A program made the position numbers and the translations under genes. From Ideonella alba (GTDB lineage Bacteria > Pseudomonadota > Gammaproteobacteria > Burkholderiales > Burkholderiaceae_C): a stretch of 64,000 nucleotides of DNA. Below, piece by piece: positions 1-9,101 of the stretch; positions within the stretch are counted from its first letter, which is position 1, and the number at the start of each line of letters is the position of its first letter. The stretch covers positions 124,001-188,000 of the forward strand of contig NZ_JAGQDF010000001.1 of NCBI RefSeq assembly GCF_018069875.1, written 5' to 3'. Under the pieces are notes generated by a model, which saw only the letters and a program-made list of their open reading frames with translations, searched no databases and had not been told where the DNA came from.

Positions 1-118
1 GCCACTGCAGCACGCTGCGCGTGGGGGGCGCGTCGTTCACCTCCACGGTGCGGCCACGGAAGACGAAGCGCACCGGGCGGGTGGCGGCCTCGGGAGAAAC
101 CTGGGGGTGGGCGTCCAT
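1..118 (-). CDS. xdhA: Xanthine dehydrogenase small subunit, N-terminal fragment
   Basis: Only the first 39 codons are in the window; the gene runs off the left edge. The ATG is at 118 reading leftward. The fragment reads MDAHPQVSPEAATRPVRF and then a beta-hairpin segment with VRFVFRGRTVEV and PTRSVLQW, which is how the N-terminal 2Fe-2S ferredoxin domain of XdhA begins, just before its cysteine cluster. XdhA carries the iron-sulfur and FAD domains of the enzyme that oxidises hypoxanthine and xanthine to urate. The assignment is supported by the divergent LysR-guanine deaminase-purine transporter operon next door. The cysteine motifs themselves lie outside the window, so another 2Fe-2S molybdo-enzyme subunit is not fully excluded. 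Confidence 0.72.
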   Translation of the reverse strand, partial: MDAHPQVSPEAATRPVRFVFRGRTVEVNDAPPTRSVLQW

Positions 119-150
119 GGCGTGAACTTACCTGCGGCAGGCCGATGTTG

Positions 151-163
151 GCATACGATATGC
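151..163. promoter_or_regulatory. Inverted repeat in xdhA/lysR divergent region, candidate LysR operator
   Basis: GCATA-CGA-TATGC is a perfect 5-bp-arm palindrome between the xdhA start (118) and the regulator gene. LysR proteins usually bind interrupted dyads in the divergent promoter region of their own gene and its target. The position fits; binding is inferred. Confidence 0.45.
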
Positions 164-189
164 GACATGCAGGGAATATGCCCACGCGT

Positions 190-1143
190 ATGACGAAGCC
201 GTCCGATGCCGCCAACATCGACCTCCATCTCGTGAAGGTCCTGCACACCGTGATCACTGAACGCAGCGTTTCCCGTGCCGCGATGCGCCTGGGCAGCAGC
301 CAGCCCCAGGTCAGCGCGCAGCTGCGCCGCCTGCGTGCGCTGACCGGTGATGCGCTGCTGGTGCGCGCCGGTGGCGGCATGGTGCCCACCGAGGCCGCGC
401 AGGCCATGCTGGCGCCCGCCGAGAGCCTGCTGCGCGAGGCCGAAGCGCTGTTCGGCGGCGCCCGCGTGCAGCGCCGCTTCGAGCCGCAGCGCGCCGAGAT
501 GACGCTGCGCATCGCCGCCAGCGACTACCTCGACCCGCAGTTCCTGCCCGGCGTGGCTGCCGAACTGCGCCGGGCGGCGCCGGGCCTGACGCTGGAGATC
601 CATCCGCTGTCGGCCGAGTTCGACTACCGCCGCAAGCTGGCCTCGGGCGAGGTGGACCTGGTGATCGGCAACTGGCTGCGCCCGCCCGATGAGTTGCACC
701 TGGGCCGCCTGCTCAGCGACGAGGTGGTCTGCCTGGTGGCCGCCGACCACCCGGCGGTGAAGAACCCGCGCAGCTGGACCGAGGAGCGTTACCTGGACGC
801 CGAGCACATCGCCCCGATGCCGCTGCATCCCGGCGCGCTGGGCGTGATCGACGAGCACCTGGCGGCCCGTGGCCTGAAGCGGCGCATCGCGGTGCGCTGC
901 GCCCACTTCGGTCTGGCACCGCGCATGGTGGCCGACAGCCGCCTGGTGCTGACCACCGGTCGCCAGTTCTGCCAGCGCTACCTGGGCGCCCTGCCGCTGC
1001 GCATCGTGCGCTGCCCGGCCGGCTTTCCGCCGATGGCCTACTACCAGCTGTGGCACGACCGCGCCCATGCGGCGCCGGCCCAGCGCTGGCTGCGTGAGCA
1101 GGTGCGCGACGTGGCGCGTGCGCTGGCGGGGAGTGCCACATGA
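190..1143 (+). CDS. LysR-family transcriptional regulator of the purine catabolism locus
   Basis: A 317-residue LysR-type regulator. The N-terminal winged helix-turn-helix covers about residues 10-65 (LVKVLHTVITERSVSRAAMR then SSQPQVSAQLRRLR), followed by a periplasmic-binding-protein-like effector domain to the C terminus. It is divergent from xdhA and its TGA overlaps the ATG of guanine deaminase (ATGA), so it is probably co-translated with the operon it controls. Start choice is uncertain: ATGs at 145, 163, 178 and 190 are all in frame and none has a well-spaced Shine-Dalgarno. I chose 190 because the palindrome at 151-163 then lies outside the gene and the leader before the HTH has family-typical length. 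The effector is probably a purine or purine metabolite, by context only. Confidence 0.85.
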   Translation: MTKPSDAANIDLHLVKVLHTVITERSVSRAAMRLGSSQPQVSAQLRRLRALTGDALLVRAGGGMVPTEAAQAMLAPAESLLREAEALFGGARVQRRFEPQRAEMTLRIAASDYLDPQFLPGVAAELRRAAPGLTLEIHPLSAEFDYRRKLASGEVDLVIGNWLRPPDELHLGRLLSDEVVCLVAADHPAVKNPRSWTEERYLDAEHIAPMPLHPGALGVIDEHLAARGLKRRIAVRCAHFGLAPRMVADSRLVLTTGRQFCQRYLGALPLRIVRCPAGFPPMAYYQLWHDRAHAAPAQRWLREQVRDVARALAGSAT

Positions 1144-2474
1144 GCCTGCATGTGGGGCACGACCAGAAGCTGGCGCTGTTCGGCGACCTGCTCGATTTCA
1201 CTGAAGCGCCGCCGCTGGCCGATCCCGGCGCCGAGCCCCGCTGGCGCCCGGCGCACTGGCTGCTGATCGAGGCCGGCCGCATCGTCGGCGTGCAGCGCCA
1301 CGAGCCCGATGCCAGCTGGCCCAAGGAGCGCCACCCCGGCCGGCTGATCCTGCCCGGCTTCATCGACACCCATGTGCACAGCGCGCAGATCGATGTGCTG
1401 GGGGCCTGGGGCACCGAGCTGCTCGACTGGCTGGAGCGCCACACCTTCCCGGCCGAGGCGCGCATGGACGACCCGGAGCATGCGCGCTTCATCTCGGCGC
1501 TGTTCCTGGATGGCCTGCTGGCCACCGGCACCACCTCGGCGATGGTCTTTCCCACGGTGCACCGCGATTCGGTGGATGCACTGTTCGAGGCCGGCAGTGC
1601 GCGCGGCATGCGCCTGATCGCCGGCAAGGTGCTGATGGACCGCCACGCGCCCGAATTCCTGCGCGACGACGTGGCCCAGGCCGAGCAGGACTGCGTGGAG
1701 CTGATCGCCCGCTGGCACGGACATGGCCGCCTGGCCTACGCGGTGACGCCGCGCTTCGCACCCACCTCCACCGATGCCCAGCTGGCCATGGCCGGCGCGC
1801 TGATGGCCGCCCACCCGGGCCTGTATATGCAGACCCATGTGGCCGAGAACCGCGACGAGGTGCGCTGGGTCGGCGAGCTGTTCCCCTGGTCGCGCAGCTA
1901 CCTGGACGTGTACGAGCATTTCCGCCTGCTGGGCCCGCGCAGCATGCTGGCCCACGGCATCTGGCTGGATGCCGACGACCGTGCCTGCCTGGCGGCCACC
2001 GGCGCCATGATTTCGCACTGCCCCAGCTCCAACCTGTTCCTGGGCAGCGGACTGTTCGACTGGCCGGCGGCGCGCGCCGGCGGCGCGGCGGTGACGATGG
2101 GCTGCGATGTGGGCGGCGGCACCAGCCTGTCGATGCTGCGCACGCTGGCCGATGGCTACCAGGTGCAAGCCCTGGCCGGCCGGCGCATCACCGCCTGGGC
2201 GCTGCTGCATGCGGCCACCCGTGGCGCCGCCGAGGCCCTGGGTCTGGCCCATGAAATCGGCTCGCTTGAGCCCGGTACACTGGCCGACGTGGTCGTCTGG
2301 GACACCGCCCGTTCGCCTGTCGAGCGCCGCCGCCAGTCGGTGGCCCGCGACTTGCATGATGCGATCTTTGCCTGGCTGACCCTGGCTGGCGACGACCACG
2401 TGGTGAGCACCCGCGTGGCCGGCGTCGAGCGGTACCGGCGGCCGGCCGACCACGACGAGAAGCCCACCGCATGA
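1140..2474 (+). CDS. guaD: Guanine deaminase
   Basis: A 444-residue amidohydrolase that hydrolyses guanine to xanthine and ammonia. The metal ligands are visible: HVH in PGFIDTHVHSAQID (H78, H80), H233 in MQTHVAENRDEV, H272 in LAHGIW, and D323 in GCDVGGGTS. The substrate-loop signature CPSSNLFLGSGLF (residues 294-306) is typical of guanine deaminase rather than chlorohydrolase relatives. Length matches the family (about 430-450). It overlaps the regulator upstream and the ABC ATPase downstream by 4 bp each. Its product xanthine is the substrate of the divergent xanthine dehydrogenase, so the locus reads as one pathway. Confidence 0.93.
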   Translation: MSLHVGHDQKLALFGDLLDFTEAPPLADPGAEPRWRPAHWLLIEAGRIVGVQRHEPDASWPKERHPGRLILPGFIDTHVHSAQIDVLGAWGTELLDWLERHTFPAEARMDDPEHARFISALFLDGLLATGTTSAMVFPTVHRDSVDALFEAGSARGMRLIAGKVLMDRHAPEFLRDDVAQAEQDCVELIARWHGHGRLAYAVTPRFAPTSTDAQLAMAGALMAAHPGLYMQTHVAENRDEVRWVGELFPWSRSYLDVYEHFRLLGPRSMLAHGIWLDADDRACLAATGAMISHCPSSNLFLGSGLFDWPAARAGGAAVTMGCDVGGGTSLSMLRTLADGYQVQALAGRRITAWALLHAATRGAAEALGLAHEIGSLEPGTLADVVVWDTARSPVERRRQSVARDLHDAIFAWLTLAGDDHVVSTRVAGVERYRRPADHDEKPTA

Positions 2475-4003
2475 CCTTCCTCCCCGCACGCCTCGAACTG
2501 CGCGGCATCACCAAGCAGTACCCCGCGGTCCGGGCCAACGACAGCGTGGCGCTGAGCGTGGCCCCCGGCCAGATCCATGCGGTGCTGGGCGAGAACGGTG
2601 CCGGCAAGTCCACACTGATGAAGATCATCTACGGCGCGGTCAAGCCCGACGCCGGCGAGATCCTCTGGAACGGCCAGCCGGTGCAGGTGGCCAGCCCGGC
2701 GGCGGCGCGGCAGCTGGGCATCAGCATGGTCTACCAGCACTTCTCGCTGTTCGACACCCTCACCGCCGCCGAGAACGTCTGGCTGGGCCTGGACAAGGCG
2801 ATGAGCCTGGACGAGGTGACGGCCCGCATCCGCGAGGTCGCCGCCGGCTACGGCCTGGAGGTCGACCCGCTGCGCCCGGTGCACACCCTCAGCGTGGGCG
2901 AGCGCCAGCGCGTCGAGATCGTGCGCGCGCTGCTCACCAAGCCGCAGCTGCTGATCCTGGACGAGCCCACCTCGGTGCTCACCCCGCAGGCGGTGGAGAA
3001 GCTCTTCGTCACGCTGCGCCAGCTCAGCAGCGAGGGCTGCTCCATCCTCTACATCAGCCACAAGCTCGACGAGATCCGCAGCCTGTGCCACCACTGCACC
3101 GTGCTGCGCGGTGGCAAGGTGACGGGTGAGGTCGACCCCAGCCAGGAGACCAACGCCGGTCTGTCGCGCCTGATGATCGGCGCCGAGCCGCCGGCGTTGC
3201 ACGCGCGCGCCGCCACGCAAGGCGCCACGGTGCTGCAGGTCCGGGGCCTGTCGCTGCCCACCACCGACCCCTTCGGCATGGCGCTCAAGGACATCGCGCT
3301 GGACGTGCGCGCCGGCGAGATCCTGGGCATCGCCGGGGTCTCGGGCAATGGCCAGCAGGAGCTGATGGCTGCGCTCTCGGGCGAGGACCCGCGGGCGCCG
3401 GCCGGCTCGGTCACGCTGTTCGGCCACGACATCGCCACCGCCTCGCCGCGCAAGCGGCGCCACCTGGGCCTGCACTTCGTGCCCGAGGAGCGCCTGGGCC
3501 GCGGCGCGGTGCCCACGCTGTCATTGGCCGCCAACACGCTGCTCACCCGCACCGAGGCCGTGGGCCGCGGCGGCTGGCTTGATCTGTCGGCCACGCGTGC
3601 GCTGGCGGCCAGCCTGATCGATCGCTTCAAGGTCAAGGCGGGCGGGCCGGATGCCGCGGCCAGGTCGCTGTCGGGCGGCAACCTGCAGAAGTTCATCGTC
3701 GGCCGCGAGATTGACGCGAATCCGAAGCTGCTGATCGTCGCCCAGCCCACCTGGGGCGTGGACGTGGGCGCGGCCGCACAGATCCGCGGCGAGCTGCTGA
3801 AGCTGCGCGACGCCGGTTGTGCACTGCTGGTGGTCAGCGAGGAACTGGACGAGCTGTTCGAGCTGAGCGACCGCCTGCAGGTGATCGCGCAAGGGCGGCT
3901 GTCGCCATCGGTGCCGGTCAAGGAGGCCACGGTGGAGATGATCGGCGAGTGGATGTCGGGCCTGTGGAACGCCGCCCCGGCCGCGCAGGGGGTGGCCGCA
4001 TGA
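2471..4003 (+). CDS. Purine/nucleoside ABC transporter ATP-binding protein (double ATPase)
   Basis: A 510-residue protein with two fused ABC domains, as in the sugar/nucleoside class of importers. The first domain is complete: Walker A GENGAGKST (40-48), signature LSVGERQR (140-147), Walker B LLILDEPTS (160-168). The second is degenerate: GVSGNGQQE replaces Walker A near 289-297, the signature LSGGNLQK is at 400-407, and LLIVAQPTWG (420-429) lacks the normal Asp-Glu pair. That asymmetry is normal for this class. It sits between guanine deaminase and two permeases with 4-bp overlaps. Context and the BMP receptor downstream favour purine or purine-nucleoside uptake over sugars. Confidence 0.92.
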   Translation: MTFLPARLELRGITKQYPAVRANDSVALSVAPGQIHAVLGENGAGKSTLMKIIYGAVKPDAGEILWNGQPVQVASPAAARQLGISMVYQHFSLFDTLTAAENVWLGLDKAMSLDEVTARIREVAAGYGLEVDPLRPVHTLSVGERQRVEIVRALLTKPQLLILDEPTSVLTPQAVEKLFVTLRQLSSEGCSILYISHKLDEIRSLCHHCTVLRGGKVTGEVDPSQETNAGLSRLMIGAEPPALHARAATQGATVLQVRGLSLPTTDPFGMALKDIALDVRAGEILGIAGVSGNGQQELMAALSGEDPRAPAGSVTLFGHDIATASPRKRRHLGLHFVPEERLGRGAVPTLSLAANTLLTRTEAVGRGGWLDLSATRALAASLIDRFKVKAGGPDAAARSLSGGNLQKFIVGREIDANPKLLIVAQPTWGVDVGAAAQIRGELLKLRDAGCALLVVSEELDELFELSDRLQVIAQGRLSPSVPVKEATVEMIGEWMSGLWNAAPAAQGVAA

Positions 4004-5064
4004 TCCGCCTGATTCCGCGCCCGCAGCCCTCGAAGGCCATGTCCTTCGCCTCGCCGCTGATCGCGCTGGCGATCACCGTGCTGGTGGGTGTCGTGCTGTT
4101 CAGCGTGCTGGGCAAGGACCCGCTGAGGGCGCTGCAGGTCTTCTTCATCGAGCCGGTGAAGAACGGCTATGCGCTGTCCGAGCTGAGCGTCAAGGCGGTG
4201 CCGCTGGTGCTGATCGCGCTGGGCCTGTCGGTGTGCTACCGCTCGAATGTCTGGAACATCGGTGCCGAGGGGCAGTTCGTGCTGGGCGCGATCTTCGCCA
4301 GCGGCGTGGCCATGCAGGCCGGGCCCGACACCTCACGCTGGGTGGTGGTGCCGGTGCTGGCCGCCGGCGTGCTGGGCGGCATGGTGTGGAGCGGCATCGT
4401 CGCGCTGCTGCGCGACCGCTTCAACGCCAGCGAGATCCTGGTCAGCCTGATGATGGTCTATGTGGCCGACATGCTGCTGGCCTGGCTGGTCTACGGCCCC
4501 TGGAAGGACCCGGCCGGCTACAACTTCCCGCAGACCATCACCTTCGCCGCGGCGACCAAGATTCCGCGCCTGGTCGATGGCTGGCGCATGAACGTGGGCG
4601 TCTTCATCGCGCTGGCCGCGGTGCTGGGCCTGTGGGCCTTCCTGTTCCGCACCTACCGCGGCTTCTCGCTGCAGGTGGGCGGTCTGGCGCCCGATGCGGC
4701 GCGCTACGCCGGCTTCTCGTCGCGGCGCGCGCTGTGGATCGCGCTGCTGATCAGCGGCGGTCTGGCCGGTCTGGCCGGCGGCCTGGAAGCGGCCGGTCCG
4801 CTGGGGCAACTCACCCCATACGTGCCGGCCGGCTACGGCTTTGCCGCGATCATCGTCGCCTATGTGGGGCGGCTGCATCCGGTGGGGGCGGTGTTCTCGG
4901 CGGTGCTGATGAGCATGTTCTACATCGGCGGCGAGCTGGCGCAGTCGCGCCTGGGCCTGCCCAAGGCGCTGACCGGCGTGTTCCAGGGCCTGCTGCTGTT
5001 CGCGCTGCTGGCCTGCGACACGCTGATCCACTACAAGCCACAGTTCGGACGGAGGGGCCCGTGA
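4000..5064 (+). CDS. ABC transporter permease, nucleoside/purine (first subunit)
   Basis: A 354-residue polytopic inner-membrane protein of the branched-chain amino acid/ribose permease superfamily. It begins MIRLIPRPQPSKAM and has a first membrane span at about residues 18-40. The stretch around residues 85-100, NVWNIGAEGQFVLGAI, is the family signature seen in BMP-linked nucleoside transporters. The ATG at 4000 overlaps the ATPase stop (ATGA), which fixes the start. It pairs with the following permease as a heterodimer. Substrate is inferred from the locus. Confidence 0.9.
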   Translation: MIRLIPRPQPSKAMSFASPLIALAITVLVGVVLFSVLGKDPLRALQVFFIEPVKNGYALSELSVKAVPLVLIALGLSVCYRSNVWNIGAEGQFVLGAIFASGVAMQAGPDTSRWVVVPVLAAGVLGGMVWSGIVALLRDRFNASEILVSLMMVYVADMLLAWLVYGPWKDPAGYNFPQTITFAAATKIPRLVDGWRMNVGVFIALAAVLGLWAFLFRTYRGFSLQVGGLAPDAARYAGFSSRRALWIALLISGGLAGLAGGLEAAGPLGQLTPYVPAGYGFAAIIVAYVGRLHPVGAVFSAVLMSMFYIGGELAQSRLGLPKALTGVFQGLLLFALLACDTLIHYKPQFGRRGP

Positions 5065-5984
5065 TGGAACAGTTCGCGCTGCTGCTGGGCGCCACCTTCA
5101 ATGCCGGCACCGTGCTGGCGATCGCCGGCCTGGGCCTGCTGATCAATGAGCGTGCCGGCATCATCAACCTGGGCGCCGAGGGCATGATGCTGGTGGCGGC
5201 GATCGCCGGCTTTGCCACGGCGGCGCACACCGGCTCCGACCTGGCGGCCTTTGCCGCGGGCGCGGGCGTGGGGGCCGTGATGGCCGCCATCTTCGGCGTG
5301 CTGGTGATCTGGCTGAACACCAACCAGTACGCCACCGGGCTGGCGCTGAGCCTGTTCGGCACCGGCTTCTCGGCCTTCGTGGGCACCGCCTACACGCAGG
5401 CGCGCCTGAGCGACCGCGCCAAGTTCGACATCCCGCTGCTGGCCGACCTTCCGCTGATCGGGCCGGCGCTGTTCCGCCATCATCCGCTGGTCTATGGGGC
5501 GGTGCTGCTGGCGCTGGGCCTGGCCTGGTTCCTGTACCGCTCGCGGCCGGGCCTGGTGCTGCGCGCGGTGGGCGAGTCGCCCGAGTCGGCGCATGCGCTG
5601 GGCTACCCGGTGCGGCGCATCCGGCTGGCGGCGGTGATGACCGGTGGCGCGCTGTGCGGTCTGGCCGGCGCCTACCTGTCGGTAATCTACACGCCGCTGT
5701 GGGTGGAGGGCATGGTGGCCGGCAAGGGCTGGATCGCGCTGGCCCTGACCACCTTCGCCACCTGGCGCCCGGCGCGGGTGCTGCTGGGCGCCTACCTGTT
5801 CGGCGGCGTCACCATGCTGCAGTTCCACCTGCAGGGCGAGGGCGTGCAGATCGCCAGCCAGTGGCTCACCATGCTGCCGTATGTGGCCACCATCGTCGTG
5901 CTGGTGCTGATCTCGCGCAATCCGACCTGGATTCGTGTGAACATGCCGGCTTCGCTGGGCAAACCCTTCTTCCCGGGCGGCTGA
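5064..5984 (+). CDS. ABC transporter permease, nucleoside/purine (second subunit)
   Basis: A 306-residue polytopic membrane protein homologous to its upstream partner. It shows the signature ERAGIINLGAEGMMLVAA at about residues 25-42. The ATG at 5064 shares one base with the upstream stop and has GGAGG 9 nt upstream; an in-frame GTG directly before it (5061) is the only close alternative. With the double ATPase and the lipoprotein receptor it completes a BMP-type importer. Stop is at 5984, 45 bp before the receptor gene. Confidence 0.9.
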   Translation: MEQFALLLGATFNAGTVLAIAGLGLLINERAGIINLGAEGMMLVAAIAGFATAAHTGSDLAAFAAGAGVGAVMAAIFGVLVIWLNTNQYATGLALSLFGTGFSAFVGTAYTQARLSDRAKFDIPLLADLPLIGPALFRHHPLVYGAVLLALGLAWFLYRSRPGLVLRAVGESPESAHALGYPVRRIRLAAVMTGGALCGLAGAYLSVIYTPLWVEGMVAGKGWIALALTTFATWRPARVLLGAYLFGGVTMLQFHLQGEGVQIASQWLTMLPYVATIVVLVLISRNPTWIRVNMPASLGKPFFPGG

Positions 5985-6029
5985 GCCGCCCACGACCCCC
6001 GCTTTCATCCCCCCACGCACGGAGAACCC

Positions 6030-7187
6030 ATGACCCTGCACACCAAGCGTTCGATGCTTCGCCTGTCCGGACTGGCCACGGTGGCCGCCGCTGCCGCCCT
6101 GGTCGGTTGCGGCAAGAAGGAAGAGGCCGCGCCGGCCGCTGCGTCGGCGCCGGCCTCGGCCGCCGCCCCTGCCAAGGCCGAGCCGCTGAAGGTGGCCTTC
6201 GCCTACGTCGGCCCGGTGGGCGACGGCGGCTGGACCTTCGCCCACGACAACGCCCGCAAGGCGCTGGAGAAGGAACTGGGCGACAAGATCGTCACCAGCT
6301 TCGTCGAGAAGGTTCCCGAGGCTGCCGACGCCGAGCGCGTCTTCCGCGACATGATCGGCCAGGGCAACACGCTGATCTTCGGCACCACCTTCGGCTACAT
6401 GGAGCCGATGCTCAAGGTGGCCGCCGACAGCCCGAACGTCAAGTTCGAGCACGCCACCGGCTACAAGACCGCGCCCAACCTGCGCACCTATGACAGCCGC
6501 ACCTACGAGGGCGCCTACATGGCGGGCGTGGTGGCGGGTGCCATGACCAAGTCGAACACGCTGGGCGTGGTCGGCTCGATCCCCATCCCCGAGGTGATCC
6601 GCAACATCAACAGCTTCACCATGGGCGCGCAGAGCGTGAACCCCAAGGTCAAGACCAAGGTGGTCTGGGTCAACGAGTGGTTCAACCCGCCCAAGGAAAC
6701 CGAGGCCGCCACCGCGCTGATCAACGGCGGCGCCGACGTGCTGATGCAGAACACCGATTCGCCGGCCGTGCTCAAGACCGCGCAGGAAAAGGGCAAGCGC
6801 GCCTTCGGCTGGGACTCCGACATGACCGCCTACGGCCCCAAGGCCCACCTGGGCTCGGCCGTGATCAACTGGGGTCCGTACTACATCAAGGCCACCAAGG
6901 ACGCGCTGGAAGGCAAGTGGGCCACCGGCCAGAGCTGGTGGGGCGTCAAGGAAGGCGCGATCGATTTCGTCTCGATCGCCGAGGACGTGCCGGCCGACGT
7001 GAAGGCCAAGGTCGACGCCGTCAAGGCCGGCCTGAAGGACGGCAGCTTCGCGATCTGGAAGGGCCCGATCGTCGACAACACCGGCAAGGAAGTCCTGGCC
7101 AAGGACGCCGTGGCCGATGACGCCTTCCTGGGCGGCATCAAGTTCTACGTCAAGGGCGTGGAAGGCACGGTGCCGGGCGCCAAGTAA
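6030..7187 (+). CDS. BMP-family substrate-binding lipoprotein of the purine/nucleoside importer
   Basis: A 385-residue exported receptor. A basic N terminus and hydrophobic stretch end in the lipobox LVGC with Cys27 as the lipidated residue, followed by an Ala/Pro/Glu-rich linker (to about 50). The mature part starts KVAFAYVGPVGDGGWTFAHD, the typical opening of BMP (basic membrane protein, PnrA-like) receptors, which bind purine nucleosides in the characterised cases. It is the last gene of the operon and is followed by strong hairpins. Being last rather than first is unusual but seen in related Burkholderiales loci. The exact ligand cannot be read from sequence. Confidence 0.92.
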   Translation: MTLHTKRSMLRLSGLATVAAAAALVGCGKKEEAAPAAASAPASAAAPAKAEPLKVAFAYVGPVGDGGWTFAHDNARKALEKELGDKIVTSFVEKVPEAADAERVFRDMIGQGNTLIFGTTFGYMEPMLKVAADSPNVKFEHATGYKTAPNLRTYDSRTYEGAYMAGVVAGAMTKSNTLGVVGSIPIPEVIRNINSFTMGAQSVNPKVKTKVVWVNEWFNPPKETEAATALINGGADVLMQNTDSPAVLKTAQEKGKRAFGWDSDMTAYGPKAHLGSAVINWGPYYIKATKDALEGKWATGQSWWGVKEGAIDFVSIAEDVPADVKAKVDAVKAGLKDGSFAIWKGPIVDNTGKEVLAKDAVADDAFLGGIKFYVKGVEGTVPGAK

Positions 7188-7193
7188 GCACCC

Positions 7194-7214
7194 TCGGCCG
7201 CCAAGGGCGGCCGA
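7194..7214 (+). terminator. Hairpin after the BMP receptor gene, probable terminator
   Basis: TCGGCCGCC-AAG-GGCGGCCGA is a perfect 9-bp stem with a 3-nt loop, 7 nt after the receptor stop codon and followed by CTTTCG. The U-tract is short, so termination strength is uncertain. Confidence 0.6.
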
Positions 7215-7254
7215 CTTTCGAGGGTGTGCCGCCCGCGGCGGCGCCCACCCCCAC

Positions 7255-7288
7255 CACAGGGCCGGTCGCCTCAGCGTCCGGCCCTGTG
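7255..7288 (+). terminator. Second hairpin in the 7188-7501 intergenic region
   Basis: The 314-bp gap between the receptor gene and the sulfatase holds this second stem, CACAGGGCCGG paired with CCGGCCCTGTG around a 12-nt loop, followed by TCTTTGTC. Together with the first hairpin it isolates the purine operon from the sulfatase gene. I see no further gene in the gap; the rest (7289-7501) shows no clear promoter. Confidence 0.5.
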
Positions 7289-7501
7289 TCTTTGTCGGCG
7301 CTGTGATGCCGACGCTGTGGGCAGGCCCGGGGGAGGCCGGTGGTGGCGTGGCGCGGCCCGCGCACCACCGGGGTGCGGCGGGTTGCCTCCCCGACCCGCT
7401 GCGCTGTCACCGCCGCAGTTAGGGGTGGATCCTGGTGCACCGAGGCGTCAGGATGCCCGGTCACGGCGCTGCGACGGGGCCGGCCTGAGGGGGGATGACA
7501 C

Positions 7502-9019
7502 ATGACCACGAGACTGCTGGCGGGTTGCCTGCGGGTGCTGGGCCTGGCCGTGCTGCTGGTGGCCAGCGCTGGTGCCACCCCCCGGCCGCCGAACATCGTG
7601 TTCATCCTGACCGATGACATGGATGCGGAACTGCTGCAGCACCTGCCGCGCCTGCAGTCGCTGATGGTGCAGCAGGGCATGTCGTTCAACCAGCACTTCG
7701 TCAGCCTGTCGGCCTGCTGCCCCTCGCGCTCGGCCACGCTGCGCGGACAGTTCGCGCACAACACCGGGATGTACGCCAACAAGGGCGCCAACGGCGGCTT
7801 CGACAAGTTCTTCGGCGACGGGCTGGAGCAGCAGACCCTGGCCACCTCACTGCAGGCGGCCGGCTACGTCACCGCGCTGATGGGCAAGTACCTCAACGGG
7901 TACCCGAGCCGCCATCCGGGCAACCGCTACATCCCGCCGGGATGGTCCGAGTGGGCGGTGCCCAACCACGGCTCGCCGGCCCGGCAGTACAACTACGCGC
8001 TGAACGTCAACGGGCAGACGGTCCGCTACGACGCCTTGCCGTCCGACTACCTGGTGGACGTGCTGACCCGCCGCGCCACCCGGTTCATCCGGCAGACCAC
8101 GGCGGAGCGTCCGGACGCGCCCTTCTTCCTCTATGTCTCGCCGCTGACGCCGCACTTCCCCTCGGTGCCGCCCAGGCGCTACCGCAACCTGTTTCCGGAC
8201 GCCAAGGCGCCCCGGCCACCGTCCTTCAACGAGGCCGACGTCAGCGACAAGCCCGGCTGGCTGGCGCGCCGGGACCTGCTGCCCCGCGCGCAGGTGAACC
8301 TGATCGATGCGCTGTACCGCAAGCGCCTGCGCAGCATGTTGGCGGTGGAGGACATGGTCGAGCAGGTGATGCAGACCCTCAAGGATCTGGCGATCGACGG
8401 CCGCACCTATGTCTTCTTCACCTCGGACAACGGCTACCACCTGGGCCAGCACCGCCTGCCGCCCGGCAAGGGCACCGAGTTCGACGAAGACCTGAGGGTG
8501 CCCTTGCTGGTCACCGGCCCGGGCGTGCGCGCGGGCTCACAGGTGACGCAACTCACCGCCAACGTCGACTATGCGGCGACGATAGCCGAACTCGCAGGCA
8601 TCGCGCCGCTGCCGTTCAACGATGGCCGCTCGCTGGTGCCGCTGCTCAAGCGCCAGGCCACCGGACCCTGGCGAGACGCCCTGCTGCTGGAGCACGCCGC
8701 AGAACGAGGCGCGCCCCGCCAGACCCGGCCCTGGCTGGAGCCGCTGGACCCCGGCGACAGTCCGGCACCGGCGCCGATGGTCGAGTGGCGATCGCCCTAC
8801 ATCGGGTTGCGGCTGGCGGACAACCGGACCTACATCGAGTACGAGAGCGGCGAGCGCGAGTACTACGACATGAACACCGACCCCCACCAGCTGAGCAACG
8901 GCTACGCGCGGCTGCCGGCGGCCGAGAAGGCCCGGCTGTCGGCCTGGGCCCGGCGGCTGGCCGCGGCGGCCGGCCAGACCCTGCGCGACGCCGAGGTGGC
9001 GCCCCCGATCAGCCCCTGA
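7502..9019 (+). CDS. Secreted type I (cysteine) sulfatase
   Basis: A 505-residue protein with a cleavable signal peptide (residues 1 to about 25, ending SAGA) and a sulfatase fold. NIVFILTDDMD (31-41) carries the paired Asp metal ligands. The formylglycine signature is CCPSRSATLRG with Cys72 as the residue to be converted. MGKYLNGYP and the late FFTSDNGYHLGQHRLPPGKG block resemble N-acetylglucosamine-6-sulfatase-type enzymes, so a sulfated glycan or aryl sulfate ester is likely. A formylglycine-generating enzyme is needed but not encoded in the window. It stands alone on the plus strand, with hairpins on both sides. Confidence 0.88.
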   Translation: MTTRLLAGCLRVLGLAVLLVASAGATPRPPNIVFILTDDMDAELLQHLPRLQSLMVQQGMSFNQHFVSLSACCPSRSATLRGQFAHNTGMYANKGANGGFDKFFGDGLEQQTLATSLQAAGYVTALMGKYLNGYPSRHPGNRYIPPGWSEWAVPNHGSPARQYNYALNVNGQTVRYDALPSDYLVDVLTRRATRFIRQTTAERPDAPFFLYVSPLTPHFPSVPPRRYRNLFPDAKAPRPPSFNEADVSDKPGWLARRDLLPRAQVNLIDALYRKRLRSMLAVEDMVEQVMQTLKDLAIDGRTYVFFTSDNGYHLGQHRLPPGKGTEFDEDLRVPLLVTGPGVRAGSQVTQLTANVDYAATIAELAGIAPLPFNDGRSLVPLLKRQATGPWRDALLLEHAAERGAPRQTRPWLEPLDPGDSPAPAPMVEWRSPYIGLRLADNRTYIEYESGEREYYDMNTDPHQLSNGYARLPAAEKARLSAWARRLAAAAGQTLRDAEVAPPISP

Positions 9020-9035
9020 CCAGCCCCTGATCAGC

Positions 9036-9064
9036 CCGGCCCGCGCTGCCATGCCGCGGGCCGG
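9036..9064. terminator. Bidirectional terminator between convergent genes
   Basis: CCGGCCCGCG and CGCGGGCCGG form a perfect 10-bp stem around a 9-nt loop, between the stop of the sulfatase (9019) and the stop of the convergent small gene (9102). There is no U-tract. Confidence 0.5.
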
Positions 9065-9101
9065 CCTGCCTCAAAGCAGGCGCAGAGTGTGCCGGGTCTG
9101 T

